From NCBI RefSeq assembly GCF_030704535.1, contig NC_081821.1, positions 2,309,001-2,373,000 on the forward strand: a stretch of 64,000 nt of DNA. The letters run 5' to 3'. The translations under genes were made by a program, and so were the position numbers. Shown one piece after another: positions 46,980 to 58,681 of the stretch (position 1 is its first letter; the number at the start of each line of letters is the position of its first letter). The notes below the pieces were generated by a model that searched no databases, was not told the origin of the DNA, and saw only the letters and a list, made by a program, of their open reading frames with translations. Source of the stretch: Vitis vinifera (lineage: Eukaryota > Streptophyta > Magnoliopsida > Vitales > Vitaceae).

Positions 46980-49569
46980 ATGGCTTCTGAGCGGAAACCA
47001 GAGATCTTTGAACTCAACAATGGGACCATGCAGGTCAAGATCACCAACTATGGTGCCACCATCACTTCCTTGTCTGTACCAGACAAAGATGGTAATTTTT
47101 TTCAGTTCTCTTTTGATTGGTTTCTCCTCTCATTTTGCTCTCAGATGTTTTGCTGATGTTTGGGTTCTGGGAATTTGAAGGAAACTTGGCTGATGTTGTT
47201 CTTGGGTGCGATTCTCTGGAACCATATCTGGTAAATTCTTTTACTCACTTTTCAAGCGAAACCCATTTGATTTCTCTTATGATTTTGTGATTCCTTGAGA
47301 AAATTGATTTTGGGTATGCATACTTTTTTTTTTAATATGGGTCTTATGGGGGAAAGAAGCGATCCAGTTGATATTCTGTTAGGATTTCACTGCTAAAAAG
47401 CAAACCCATTTGATTTCTCTTCATGTTTTTTAGATTTCATGAGAAAATTGAATCTGGGTGGATTGAATTTTCCTTTTTCATGGAAAAGAAAAGTGACCCA
47501 GTTGATATTTTGTTGGAATTTCACTGTTCTGGTGCAATTTGGCTTGATTTTATCTGTCCTTTTGGGTTATTTCTGTGTGATCAGAAAGGTGATGTGCCCT
47601 ATTTTGGGTGCATTGTTGGTAGAGTTGCAAATAGAATCAAAGATGGGAAGTTTACTCTCAATGGGATTGAATACCAATTGCCCATCAACAAGCCCCCAAA
47701 CAGTCTCCACGGTATGGAATTTGTCTGTTCTCTTATATTCTAATGATTTTCTCAATTGCCTTAGGGTTTTGTTTGGATCTCAGGAAAATTGAGGAAAGGA
47801 AAGGGAAATACTGAAAACATCTGAACAAAGGACTTTTCATTTTTGCAATGTTCAACATTTTCATCATCATGGTCTCTCCTAATATCCAAATCTTAGAATT
47901 CCATGGACTTTGTACAGTTGTTGTGTTGTAATTCATGGTCTTGCTTTTGATGTTTCTGCGTAAAAATTTTTGGGTCTTTTGAAGCTTAATCAGTACTGTT
48001 AGATCTATTTGAAAACTTGAAAGTTGCCCTCTAGCACCTTTGCAGGTATTTTACCAATCAGCCTTTTGGTAATGGAAACCGAAATACAAAATAATTTCTG
48101 ATAAAATTATTGCACACTGAACCATTTGAGCTGGTGATGTTAAATGGTTTTGTGGCCTTGGTTGTTTGTATGGAATTTTCTCCTTATAAACTGTTTTTTT
48201 TTTTTTCATTTTTCCCCTTCATTGGGTGTGTTTTTGATAGTTAATAACTTGAATGAACTTATCTCAAACAAAGCCTTATCATAAGTATTTGGGTTTAAAT
48301 ATGTTTTCTGTCATTCCGGTTTTGATTATCAAATTACAAATTCATAGATCAGTTTTGTAAACAAATTTCCCCCAGTTTGGTTGATGAGAAAATGAAGGAA
48401 AACAAAAGGTTTTTTTTGGTCCGATTTTTTACCATTTTTTTATAGTGTTGAGCAATAATTGAAAAGATGGAAAATACTTTGAAAACTTTTGCGTTATACA
48501 AAGTGTACAATACCTTCACAAAGACTAACCCGGGAAAAATGTTTTTCATATTTGAGTTCCCAAGTAGAATTCTGTTCCTAAAAACAATTGAAAGCTTGCA
48601 ACTTTTTTTTGAAAACATAGTTATGAAGGCCTTAGGTCTGCTTGTTCAAAATGGGAAGTATGATGCTCATAGTTGAGAATTTCATGACCTGAATGTAGTT
48701 ATATGTAGAATGAATTCTTATGCAGAAGTTATATATTTTCTTGTCTTTAGGTGGGCACAAGGGCTTTAGCAAGAAGGTCTGGGAGGTGGCTGAAAGGAAA
48801 GAAGGCAAAACCCCATCCATCACTTTCAAGTACCATAGTCACGACGGGGAAGAAGGTTCTCTCTCCCTCGATCTCTTCCCCCCACTCTCTCTCTCTCTCT
48901 CTCTCTCTCCCCCTCTCTTTTAATTCTTCTGTTACTGTTCTAACAGGTTACCCAGGAGATGTTTCCGTAACTGCAACTTACACTCTTACTTCGAGCACAA
49001 CAATGAGGCTTGACATGGAAGCTGTGCCTGAGAACAAGCCCACTCCAATCAACTTAGCTCAACACACATACTGGAACTTAGCAGGCCACAGCTCCGGCAA
49101 CATACTTGACCACTCCATTCAGATATGGGGATCTCATATCACTCCTGTGGATCAGAACACAGTCCCAACCGGTGAAATCACGCCAGTGAAAGCCACCCCA
49201 TTTGATTTCACGACTGAGAAGAAGATTGGTACCTCAATCCATGAGGTTGGCCTAGGATACGACCACAACTATGCACTCGACTGCGGTGAGGAGAAAGAGG
49301 GCTTGAAACATGCTGCAAAGGTGAAGGACCCATCAAGCTCAAGGGTCCTGAACTTGTGGACAACTGCTCCAGGCATGCAGTTCTACACTGCAAACTATGT
49401 GAATGGAGTTGCTGGAAAAGATGGAGCTGTTTATGGAAAGCATTCAGGGCTCTGCTTGGAGACACAGGGATACCCAAACGCCATTAACCAGCCAAACTTC
49501 CCGTCCATCGTCGTCCAGCCAGGGGAGAAGTATCAACACACCATGTTGTTTGAGTTCTCCGTTGAGTGA
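46980..49569 (+). CDS. Aldose 1-epimerase (galactose mutarotase-like)
   Basis: Coding exons are 46980-47091, 47181-47230, 47585-47711, 48751-48855 and 48947-49569. They give 1017 nt and 338 aa, with GT-AG junctions and correct phases. The protein starts [15 protein letters not shown], with no signal or transit peptide, so it is likely cytosolic. Aldose 1-epimerase interconverts alpha and beta anomers of glucose, galactose and related sugars. The catalytic set is complete by comparison with characterised GalM: His96 in NSLHGG, His171 in LAQHTYWNL (general acid) and Glu303 in [10 protein letters not shown] (general base). NYGATITSL near residue 23 and GxxDHNY near 240 are also typical. The length is normal. 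A frame running through the fourth intron is only apparent: splicing out 48856-48946, which contains a CT repeat, restores the family alignment [11 protein letters not shown]. Confidence 0.96.
48884..48910. repeat. (CT)n tract in epimerase intron 4
   Basis: A short CT microsatellite just upstream of the 3' splice site of the last intron, which may double as its polypyrimidine-rich region. Confidence 0.85.
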
Positions 49570-50038
49570 AGGAGCAGATATATTTGAGAAAAGTCTGCTC
49601 TGTGTTTGGTTTTCAATGGCTGTGAGACCATGGAATCTGAATAACAATAAGCTTAAATAATGAAATGATGAGAAATGAGTTTGGTAACACTCTTTTGGTA
49701 TCAATTCTATCAAAAATACTTTTTAAAGGAAATTGGTTCTATTTGAATATATAGAAGAAAAATACAATAGTAATCTTTACATTAAATATCAGTCTCTAAT
49801 TTAAATAAAAGAAATAGCTCTATGAATATGATGTTTTTCACTCTGAATATGCTGCTCACGAGATTCAAAATTTAGATCCCAAAACTCGATAAATGTACTT
49901 AACAAAACTAAAAGCATAAACAATCAGCAGTGATTATTCCGCAGATATATCATCAAAGGGTATCTTAACAATTCAAAATGAAAAAAAAAAAAAATCATGC
50001 ATAGTTTTCTTCGTCTTGATCAGAAGATGCAGATCATC
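49570..50038. other. Convergent 3' UTR spacer
   Basis: 469 bases between the stop codons of the plus-strand epimerase and the minus-strand VPS26C. It must hold both 3' UTRs. Near-consensus A-rich words (AATAACAATAAG at about 49641) are present, but no polyadenylation site can be fixed. Confidence 0.5.
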
Positions 50039-53000
50039 TCACTTTGTTCGAATCAGTTCCAGTGGTATAGTTTCCATTGCCAGCTGAAAGTTGTAAAGAA
50101 AATTTTTTAGAAATGAGAAATAGCTGCCATTTCTTCGTGAATTGCTGAAACTATACTTACCCAGAGTCTGGGAGTTTTGGGATCGGATTTTGGATGCAGT
50201 TTCACCAGTTCTGACTCGAAGGTAATGACGATGGAGATTTTGAACTCAATTGAAAATGGACTGCACACAGAACTTAATGAGCTAGTTTATAGATTTATAA
50301 TTGTAGTTGTGGTGTCTAAATGAACCAGAATGAAGAAGCGGAGAAACCGAACATATCAGCTGAAGTCAGAGCATTCCAATGAGCAGTCATAGAATTAGAA
50401 CTCAAAAGGCACAATTGTTCATAATTACTACTCAACTCGTGGAATCAATTTTGGGAGGTCAAGGAATCAAGAAAATAACACACTTCTTTAAGCAGAAGAA
50501 GGAAGTGTGAAATCAAACGTTTATCAACTTGCAAAGAATACAGAGTTATAATGCCTTGGGCAGTGATGTTCCATTTTGAGGGACAAAGAGGCTAACATGA
50601 GCCAGGTAAATGTATTCAAGAAGTAATAATAAAACAGCAAAATTTAATCCCAATTGGTAGGTTTGTTGAATATTTACACCTTTCAACTATCCAAAATAAA
50701 AATCAATGCCATGGAAAAACATTCTATAACTTAATTAAGGATAGAAAAAGGAAATTGAAATGGAATTATGGAACAATCATGCATCAGGGACTCACCCAGC
50801 TAAGACTGTCGGACAAGTCAAAAGACGAGGAAGAATAACATAGATTGGAATGGTCACTCTACGACACACATCTCCATCTGCTATCTAGTAAATGGGAGGA
50901 AGGAATTAAAAAAAGTTGAATAAAATGAAAGTGAGGTTAATATAACTCGATAAGTTGGGAAATGCTACATGCCTGCGTTGTCTGAATCAAAGAGCTTTCA
51001 GTTACAATCTTCTCTCCAACAAGAATTGACTCTACACGGTGCAGTTGAAGATCAATGGAATGAATGGGAACTGCAGATGCTTCTACTATTAGCTCACCGC
51101 TGATAGGATCTAACAAAGAACACTGAGAGGACACTTTTCCAGTCACTCGAAATCCACCTAGTCAACAATATCTACCATCAGCAGGTGATGATGGCATTAC
51201 CATGTTTTGATTAATAAAGAACTCTAAATGTATTGAGCCTAAGTACCCAATAATGTAACTCATGCTCATTGCATGTGTTTGAGATAAATGGTCACTTAAA
51301 AGATCCAACAACCCATGGAAAGTAAAATATGTCTATTTGAGATTTGAATTAAAGGACATTAGGGCAACAGGATGAATAAGTGAGAACCTGATCTTAACTC
51401 AGGAAGCAGTGGATGTCTTTGTGTGTCCTGAGTGATGTAGAAGATAACCATTTCAGGAGGAACTGGTGGCTCAAAAAGATTAGCTGAAAGCAGAACAGCA
51501 GCAGAAAGATGGAGACTTTTCCAATTCAGTCACAGAAGAAATTATAAAGAAATAGCACAATGGGATCATACCTTTATCACTGTCAATTATAAACTCCATT
51601 GTAGCAGATAATGATTTATATAGGTATCCTCTCATTACATCTACAGTTACCAGATACTGCCACAGTATTCATAAATCATGAGAAACCAAATAGATACAAT
51701 AACCTCAGCAGAAAGCAAAAGCTGTGAAGATCTGCACCTTTCTGAAAAAGACAAACCCTTACCTGGATGCTGATATTTGCCCCATGGAAGGTTTCATAAA
51801 ATCTATCATCTCCTTGCTGCCTCAGAATTACAGAAAATGGTATCTGTCCCAGCAAGCAAAAAATTACATTAAATTTGTAACCAAACTACAGATATTTCAA
51901 TTAGGATAGACAAGTACTGAAAACTGAAAGCCAAACTGAGAACAACAACAAGCATGGCATCTACCAGAACTCTTGAAAGAAAACAAACAAACAAACAAAT
52001 AAATAAGTATAAAAGCATACAACTAGAAATAATAAAATAAAATAAAATATAAAGTGCATTAAAGAAGGGACTGAATCTTCAATGCTAACATCTTGAAAAA
52101 AGAAAACAGACGAACATCAGATGAGAGGAGTTAGCCGAAAGGACAAGAAAGACAAATTCCCACCAACCATAATGGGAGTGAGAAGATTTGTGACAGGAAA
52201 TTGAGTTCTAAAGTTAGTAGACCCAAAATACAGCAGATTCAAAAGCCTTCAATCTATGAACAAAAGAGATTTTAGTTTCAGTAGTGATTTCACCATCTAA
52301 AACCACATCAGGTATCATAAGATGGTTTTAAAACTAAAAGCAATGTTAAACTAATGCTGCTCTTCTAACATACTACCTCAGTTGTACCTGAACCAATCTT
52401 TCCGGCAGGTCTAATCTCAACACTCTTGTTCCTGTTTCCAAGAGAAAAAAATCAGGAAAGGAGGAAATAATATGGAAAATGAGTAAAGATTAAGTTATTT
52501 GTACAGCTATCCTTACAAGCCAAGAATTCAAAATGAAAAAAAAAAAAAAGCAAATGAGGATAATTACTAATTTCACCTCATATTACAATGGAGAAATTGT
52601 AATATCTGTGCATTTAAGACAAGGATGTGATGTATGAAAATACATAAAGATATTGTAACTGAAAGTAGTGAGACATGGCTTATAACTGATGATGTTTATA
52701 ACCTTGAATCCTTTTATAATAAATTATATCCGTATCTCAAAAGATAGAAGACAAATGTAATATTATATATATGTATGTATATTGAAGAATGAGAAGTAAT
52801 TCAGAAAAGAAAATGTACAGTGAGTACATAAAAGAGAGACAAAACTCCTTTGCAAAAAATCCCTAGGCTCGTAACTAGAGAAGAGGATCCTCTCTTTGCA
52901 ACCCTGTCAGCTTCCTAATTTGCCAATATAGATTTCCAAGAGAAGTAGCAATCAAACACCCTAATGGGGCCCACAATCCTTGCACCTAAGTTATATCTTG

Positions 53001-55146
53001 GCTTAACAACCAAACAAGTGGTCCCTTTTAGTGCACCTTGGGCTAGAGCAACAAGGTGGTTGCTAGGGGAACACCTCATACCAAAAGTTAGCCAAGTGTT
53101 TGCTGGATGGCTTCTAATATTCCCCCATTTTAAGTTTTTCCAGTCCTTAAGTTGTGCAATTCTAGCACAGGAAAATCCTACCCTAATAAATGTGATGGAA
53201 TGAACCAGATGAGAACAAAGGCATAACTTCCTTACATAATTAAGCTAGCCCCCAAATTAAAGGGATTAGGCTTGATCCAATTCTGAGAAATCAGGGCCTA
53301 GTCAGGATCTTATATCCCACAATTCCCACCAGTTAAGCTAGCTCTAAACATAAGGAGCCACACAACAAAAGTATGCACAATAACCACCAATAAAGTCTAA
53401 GAAAAATTCCCATCAGTTTCTATGGCTGACACCGAATCAATATCATTTGCAGGTGGAATTTCCAGCTCATTTGCACCAAATCCAGCTCCACCTGGGGAGA
53501 GCCCTAAGAGGACAATTTCAAGTTCTATATACAACACTAAATGACTCATTTGCTCCTAAATATCATTATATCCAATTTGCTAATCGGGCAAAAGAATGAT
53601 GTATCACTAAATGAGCAACAAATTTGTAATCCTTTTGCACTCCAAAAGTTGGTAAGATTCTTCCCATGAGATAGACAAGAGTTACTCTTTTATCACTTTA
53701 GCACCTTCTTCTTTCTTTTTCTTTTTTTTTTTTATATTTTTTTGCTCGAATTAATAAGACAGCCAAATCATCAGAGACATCCTCTCTATAATTCAAATTT
53801 ATTTTATTGCTTAAAACAAGATAATTGTCACTTAACAATAAGAAATAACTTTGGAGATTGCAGTTTTTTATCATGTGTATCAGCTTACTGTATTGAGTCT
53901 ACTCAGACACAAACACACATGCACACATATTTTATGTAATTTTATAAAATGGAGGCAGGTGACTATAAGTTAAGGATATGGAGACTCCATTGGGAAGAAC
54001 CACTACCAATTGTTGTACATGCAGGATATAAGCATGGTAGCTTTGCTGATAAAATAATGTACTTTGAAAAGATGGACTTTCTTTGAGATGCCATTCTCCA
54101 AGAAGTAAGCTAGACTCACTAACTTCTTCAACCCATCTTATTATGTAAATCCATCGAGATTACAGATTAAATCTTATAATCTCCACAATAATCAGCTCAC
54201 TGTCGGAATTAAAATTTCCTGATTTTTTTTTTCTATGGAAACAAATGGAGTGTGAGGCTTAGAAGAAACACTTAGAAACTACATAAAAATCATGCTCTAT
54301 TAGCCTGTGGAGTAAAAGTAAAAAAATAAAATAAAAAAAAGTGCTTTAATTAAATTGTTGATTGATATTTCCAGCTGTTTTGTTTCACAGCAAGTGAAAA
54401 ACTTAACTAGCTATACCAAATCATTATATTAAGCATTTGGTGGGCATTTTCATTATCTGGGGGGCTCCAAATGATGATAATTTTATGGTGAAAAATTTAG
54501 TTTCTTAAATTTTCACACATTTTCTCAGTCATTAGTCCAATGAAGCAATTAGTGAACTGGGATTTTTGACATTTCTCGGCCATTACTGTCCACCATCTTC
54601 TCCAACTACTTAATCAAATACACTCTTTTGGTTTTTTTTCCCTAATTCCACATTAACTGAAATCATATTTCAAATACATAATGCAATAAATTGGAACAGA
54701 ACCATCAGAGACAGATCGTTACACAATGCGTATAGGCTTGACAGCACCATACAAGGCCTCAATTGCTCCTGCTGAGCCTCCCCGAACCTATCAGCAACAA
54801 CAAAACAATTTCAGAATAGATTATCGTAATGGTCAGGAAGATTTCTCAAACATAAGCAGAGTTCTTCTTTCATTTCTGGTTTTCCCTAGGGTTTTTCGAG
54901 AAGCCAAACAGAGGAGTTAATTGACACCTGTCGGTTGACGGATCCATCGAGAGTGAGGCGAATCCCATAGTGAGAAATTGAAGAGGGTGACTTCAGGATG
55001 ATTTTGCCTTCAAGAGGTTCCTGAAATTCAACATTTAGAGAAAAATTTTAAAGAAATCAAAAAGGAGAGAACAGGAGGGGAGAGCATGTGATTACGGCGG
55101 GAAAATAGATGCGGTTAGGTCGGAAAAGTTTGATCTCTATTGACAT
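50039..55146 (-). CDS. VPS26C: VPS26C (DSCR3-like) endosomal sorting subunit
   Basis: There are eleven coding exons on the minus strand: 55096-55146, 54928-55020, 54723-54787, 52377-52431, 51763-51843, 51572-51656, 51388-51483, 50973-51157, 50796-50884, 50161-50260 and 50039-50083. They give 945 nt and 314 aa, starting MSIEIKLFRPNRIYFPA and ending LELIRTK. The arrestin-like fold of the VPS26 family is visible from conserved blocks: EPLEGKIILKSPSSISHYGI about residues 18-37, NKSVEIRPAGKIGSGTTE, FYETFHGANISIQYLVTVDV and RHPLLPELRSGGFRVTGKVS. C-terminal DPKTPRLWLAMETIPLELIR follows. It aligns along its length with Arabidopsis VPS26C (about 327 aa), and by homology belongs with VPS35L and VPS29 in a retriever-like recycling complex on endosomes. 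Ten introns, nine GT-AG and one GC-AG (50885-50972). Confidence 0.94.
50885..50972 (-). other. GC-AG intron in VPS26C
   Basis: Exon 8 ends ...ACAACGCAG and is followed by GCATGT instead of GT. The intron ends TTTACTAG. Joining at these sites gives TQIADGDVCR, the conserved VPS26C sequence; no nearby GT donor preserves the frame. The intron is 88 nt and falls between residues 237 and 238. Confidence 0.85.
52780..53560. repeat. Possible insertion in VPS26C intron 3, unclassified
   Basis: The 2.3 kb intron between exons 3 and 4 contains a more GC-balanced block (CTAGGCTCGTAACTAGAG, then TGGGGCCCACAATCC and so on) in otherwise AT-rich intron sequence. No protein motif, terminal repeat or target duplication was recognised. 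A decayed transposon is likely but not shown. Confidence 0.25.
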
Positions 55147-55149
55147 TGC

Positions 55150-55799
55150 CCACGCCCCCTACTCCACAAAGGCGAGTTCAAGAGCCAAAACTAGAGCTAT
55201 TAGCCTAGATTTGATCTGCAAAATCAGCTCTCTTCCAAACTAAATTTGCGTTGTCCCTTGTCCAACGTGGTATGAGTCGTATGACAAAGGTTTATTTGAA
55301 AAATTAAAATGTTTTTAGTTTTTTTTTTTTTATGTTTTAAGATATTTTTTAAAAATAACTTTATTTGTAATGTTTTATTTTAATCCTTCCCCGTAATTAT
55401 ATATATAGTTGAAAAACCTTCATAAAAAAATAAAAATAATTTAAAACAACTCAAATATGTTTTTAAAAGACACTCTAATTTACATTTTAAAAAATAATTT
55501 TTTTATTTTTATTTTCTAATTATCAAATATATATATATATATATTTATATATATTTTACAAACATAAAAAATAAACTTCCCTTAATTTTTAATTTTTTAT
55601 TATCAAACATAACTTTTTGGACAACAAACAACAAATTCATTACAGAATTTAATTTCGTGTTTGGGTTTGGTAGCGGGTTTTTAAAACAATTTTTTGTTAT
55701 ACATAACAAAAAAATAGTAGGTTTTACAAAAAAAATATATATATATATATTTTTATTCTTAAAGTTAGAAAGATGTTTTATATAATATGTTTTAGTTGT

Positions 55800-55851
<52 letters not shown>

Positions 55852-56290
55852 GTTTTAAAAAATAATCATTCAAATATAAAAAATAAAATATTATTTATAA
55901 AAATTAATTTTAATGTATATTAAAAAATATTAAAAAAAAAAGGTTAAAAACATTTTAATTTTTTAAATAATTTATTGTTTTAAAAATATTCTCAATAATT
56001 ATTTTTTGTAAATGTTTTTATGTATAAAAAATATTTTTAATGCATATTAAAAAACAAAAAAATAATAGGTTAAGAATATTTTAATTTTTCAAATAGTTTA
56101 TTGCTTTAAAAACTATTTTCAAAAATGATTTTTCATAAATATTTTTAAAAACATTTTCTAAATAATTAATTTTCAAAATTATTTTTGAAAATACTCTCTC
56201 AATTAAGTTATAATCTCTCGAAAATCTTCTAAAAACAAACTAGAGTCATAGCCTCAAAATAAACTGTTAGAAAAATTAAGCTAATCCAAT
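55150..56290. other. VPS26C upstream region and AT-rich repeats
   Basis: The first 120 bases are balanced in composition and should contain the VPS26C 5' UTR and promoter. From 55300 onward there are homopolymer and AAAATATTTT-type degenerate repeats, with a (TA)n run at 55803-55846. No gene is seen. Confidence 0.45.
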
Positions 56291-57640
56291 TTATGATAAT
56301 CACTCTAGAGAGGGGGTGAATAGGGTGATGGTTTTTTTTTTGTAAATTTAATGTAAGAGACAAATATATGCAAATATATAATAAAACAATATAAAGACAA
56401 TTGCATATAAAGTAAAAGAGTAGAGAAGAGATAATGCAAATACAAGATTTTATAGTGGTTCAGCGCAACCCAACCTACATCTACTTTCCTCTAACTTCAA
56501 TCCCAAACTTGAAGTTCCACTAATTTAAAGCTTCCAAACCAAGCCTTCAAGCAAAACAATTGGATTTTGGTTCCAATCCACCCTTTTGGACTTTTGGCTC
56601 CAAGCACCCTTTACAATCCTCAAAAGATACCCCATTCTTGAACAACCTCTCAAGTGATACCTCACACTTGAGAATTTTAATCTCAAAGATATATAAATAA
56701 TTGATCTCACAAAATCCAAGTACAAAAACTTTAAGCTTAAATAATACAAGAAAACTAGGATTGAAATGTACACTAATGATATGCAAGTTTTAGAACAATG
56801 GTACATTAAAAACACTCTTCTAAGGCTCAAATATATTCAAGAAAGGTTTGAGAAGGTTGAGCTCTCAAACAATGAAGATTTAAAGCATTTTTATAAAGGA
56901 AAAAAAATCCAAACTAGCCATTGGGGGTTTGACCGGTCGAGTTGGGGGTTGACCGGTTGACTAACCATTAACATTTAATGCTTGGTAGGTGATTGTTGGA
57001 CCTCGACCGATCGAGGTGTGGGTCGATCGGTTCCTCATCTGGTTGAACAACCATTATGGAAGAGAGATAAGGTTTTTTGCACCCCTTGACCGATTGAGCT
57101 GGCGGTTGATCGGTTATTATTCAGACCCTTGACCGGTTGAACTGGGGGTCGACTTGCTCTTAGACTGCTTGAGTTGGGGGTCGACCGGTTACTCATTCGA
57201 TTCAACCGGTTGAACCGTTTTTGGCTCAACAACCAATTTTTTCAACTTAAAATCTTTTAAACAAGTTTGAAAAACATTTGACACAAGGTTTTAGTTGAAA
57301 ACATGAAATCATCCAATTTTAAAATATTTGAAACAAAATAACTCTTGAATGATTTTGGTACATAATTAAATAATGTATGTATGAAAATCCTAGTGCACCA
57401 ATAATCTTACGAAGAGATCTTATGAAACTTGGGTCTTGAAAAACACTTCTCTTTGAGGTGGTCTTTTTCTTCATGATTTCTCCTTGACTTGATTTGTTTT
57501 TGTGACTGCCATTTTGAAAATCTTCTTGCCTAATCACACTTTAAATATAATCATTAATTCTAAACTTTGTTTTGTTATCATCAAACCCGAGATTAACCAA
57601 ATCTTAGTTTCACAATCTCCCATTTTTTTATGATGACAAA
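56291..57640. repeat. Dispersed plant repeat with a GACCGGTT dyad cluster
   Basis: The segment begins near CTAGAGAGGGGGTGAATAGGG and includes TTTTATAGTGGTTCAGCGCAA (56448), then a run of short diverged units, and ends near CACAATCTCCCATTTTTTTA (about 57610). These phrases are widely scattered in plant genomes in my experience, so this is probably a mobile element, but I cannot assign its class. From 56931 to 57215, five units of the form GACCGGTTGA, a short spacer with TGGGGGT, then GACCGGTT occur at about 56931, 57005, 57088, 57131 and 57163. No coding frame is seen. Confidence 0.5.
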
Positions 57641-58143
57641 ACCAAAGTTGCTAAAAAGCTACATTTCGATATATGCTCCTTTGAATTTAGAAAATATTAA
57701 AGTTTAAAAACTTCAAAGAGTATATTAAGGATGCTTAAAAAGATATAATCAAACATATATAGCATAAAGAGCAATTTAGCAATTGGCAAAACATTATTAT
57801 TAAATATAATGCATGCAATTATAACCAATAAAGCATATAACATTAATATGAATAGGATTGCTAAAACAATATTGACATTTCTTTCCAAGTTAGCAACCTA
57901 CCATTACTTCTCCCCTTTTTTATCATCAACAAAAAGTCTCAATAAAGTATATAAGGAGAATCACATTTTATCAAAAGTCTTGTTTTAAAAAGAATAAATA
58001 ATAAGTATGATATGATTTCTCATAGAAATGAATCTCCCTCTTTTTCATTTAAGAACATTTTCTAAATAAATGATTGCTCATCCTTAGAGCATTCCCAATT
58101 TAAAGCATAATTTGGAAAAAAAATTATGGGAGAACATATGTAT

Positions 58144-58147
<4 letters not shown>

Positions 58148-58208
<61 letters not shown>
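58148..58208. repeat. (AT)n microsatellite
   Basis: About 60 bases of AT dinucleotides, immediately left of the 154 bp duplication. Confidence 0.95.
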
Positions 58209-58211
<3 letters not shown>

Positions 58212-58331
58212 TGCATTGAATAACACTATTAGAACATATAAGCATATGATCATTCAATTTTACCTAGGTGTATATTAAAAAAATCTTATTTTTAATCCAA
58301 ACATTGGTTTAACAAATATGATCATTCAAGC

Positions 58332-58362
<31 letters not shown>

Positions 58363-58485
58363 TCATGCATTGAATAACACTATTAGAACATATAAGCATA
58401 TGATCATTCAATTTCACTTAGGTGTATATTAAAAAAATCTTATTTTTAATCCAAACATTGGTTTAACAAATATGATCATTCAAGC
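58208..58485. repeat. 154 bp-period tandem duplication between AT tracts
   Basis: The segment 58208-58331 (starting TTCATGCATTGAATAACACT) is repeated at 58362-58485 with very few changes (TTTTACCTAGG against TTTCACTTAGG). The copies are separated by another AT tract (58332-58361). The high identity suggests a recent duplication through the AT repeats. Confidence 0.95.
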
Positions 58486-58681
58486 ATGTGATACCAAATG
58501 TTATATTATTAACAAAAATTATATCAAGTGTTAGCAAAATGATAAAATGATATTGCAAATTAAGCTTTAGAAGGGATACCATTACCAATATTATCAATGC
58601 ATTTTTTCCAAGGTAAGCATATCCTTCTTCCTGTGAGGTTTATGGATTGCAAAGGTTTATGAGACCAAAATAAGACAATAT

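Noticed and set aside
49208..49477. 89-codon minus-strand frame opposite the last epimerase exon
   Set aside because: A shadow of the real coding strand.
48751..49569. A single 272-codon open frame across the end of the aldose epimerase gene
   Set aside because: It reads through an intron containing a CT repeat. Removing 48856-48946 with GT-AG sites restores the conserved protein, and the read-through frame before it is not the family sequence.
56525..56830. 101- and 79-codon minus-strand frames
   Set aside because: Both lie within a dispersed repeat and look like random hydrophobic translations; no conserved motif.
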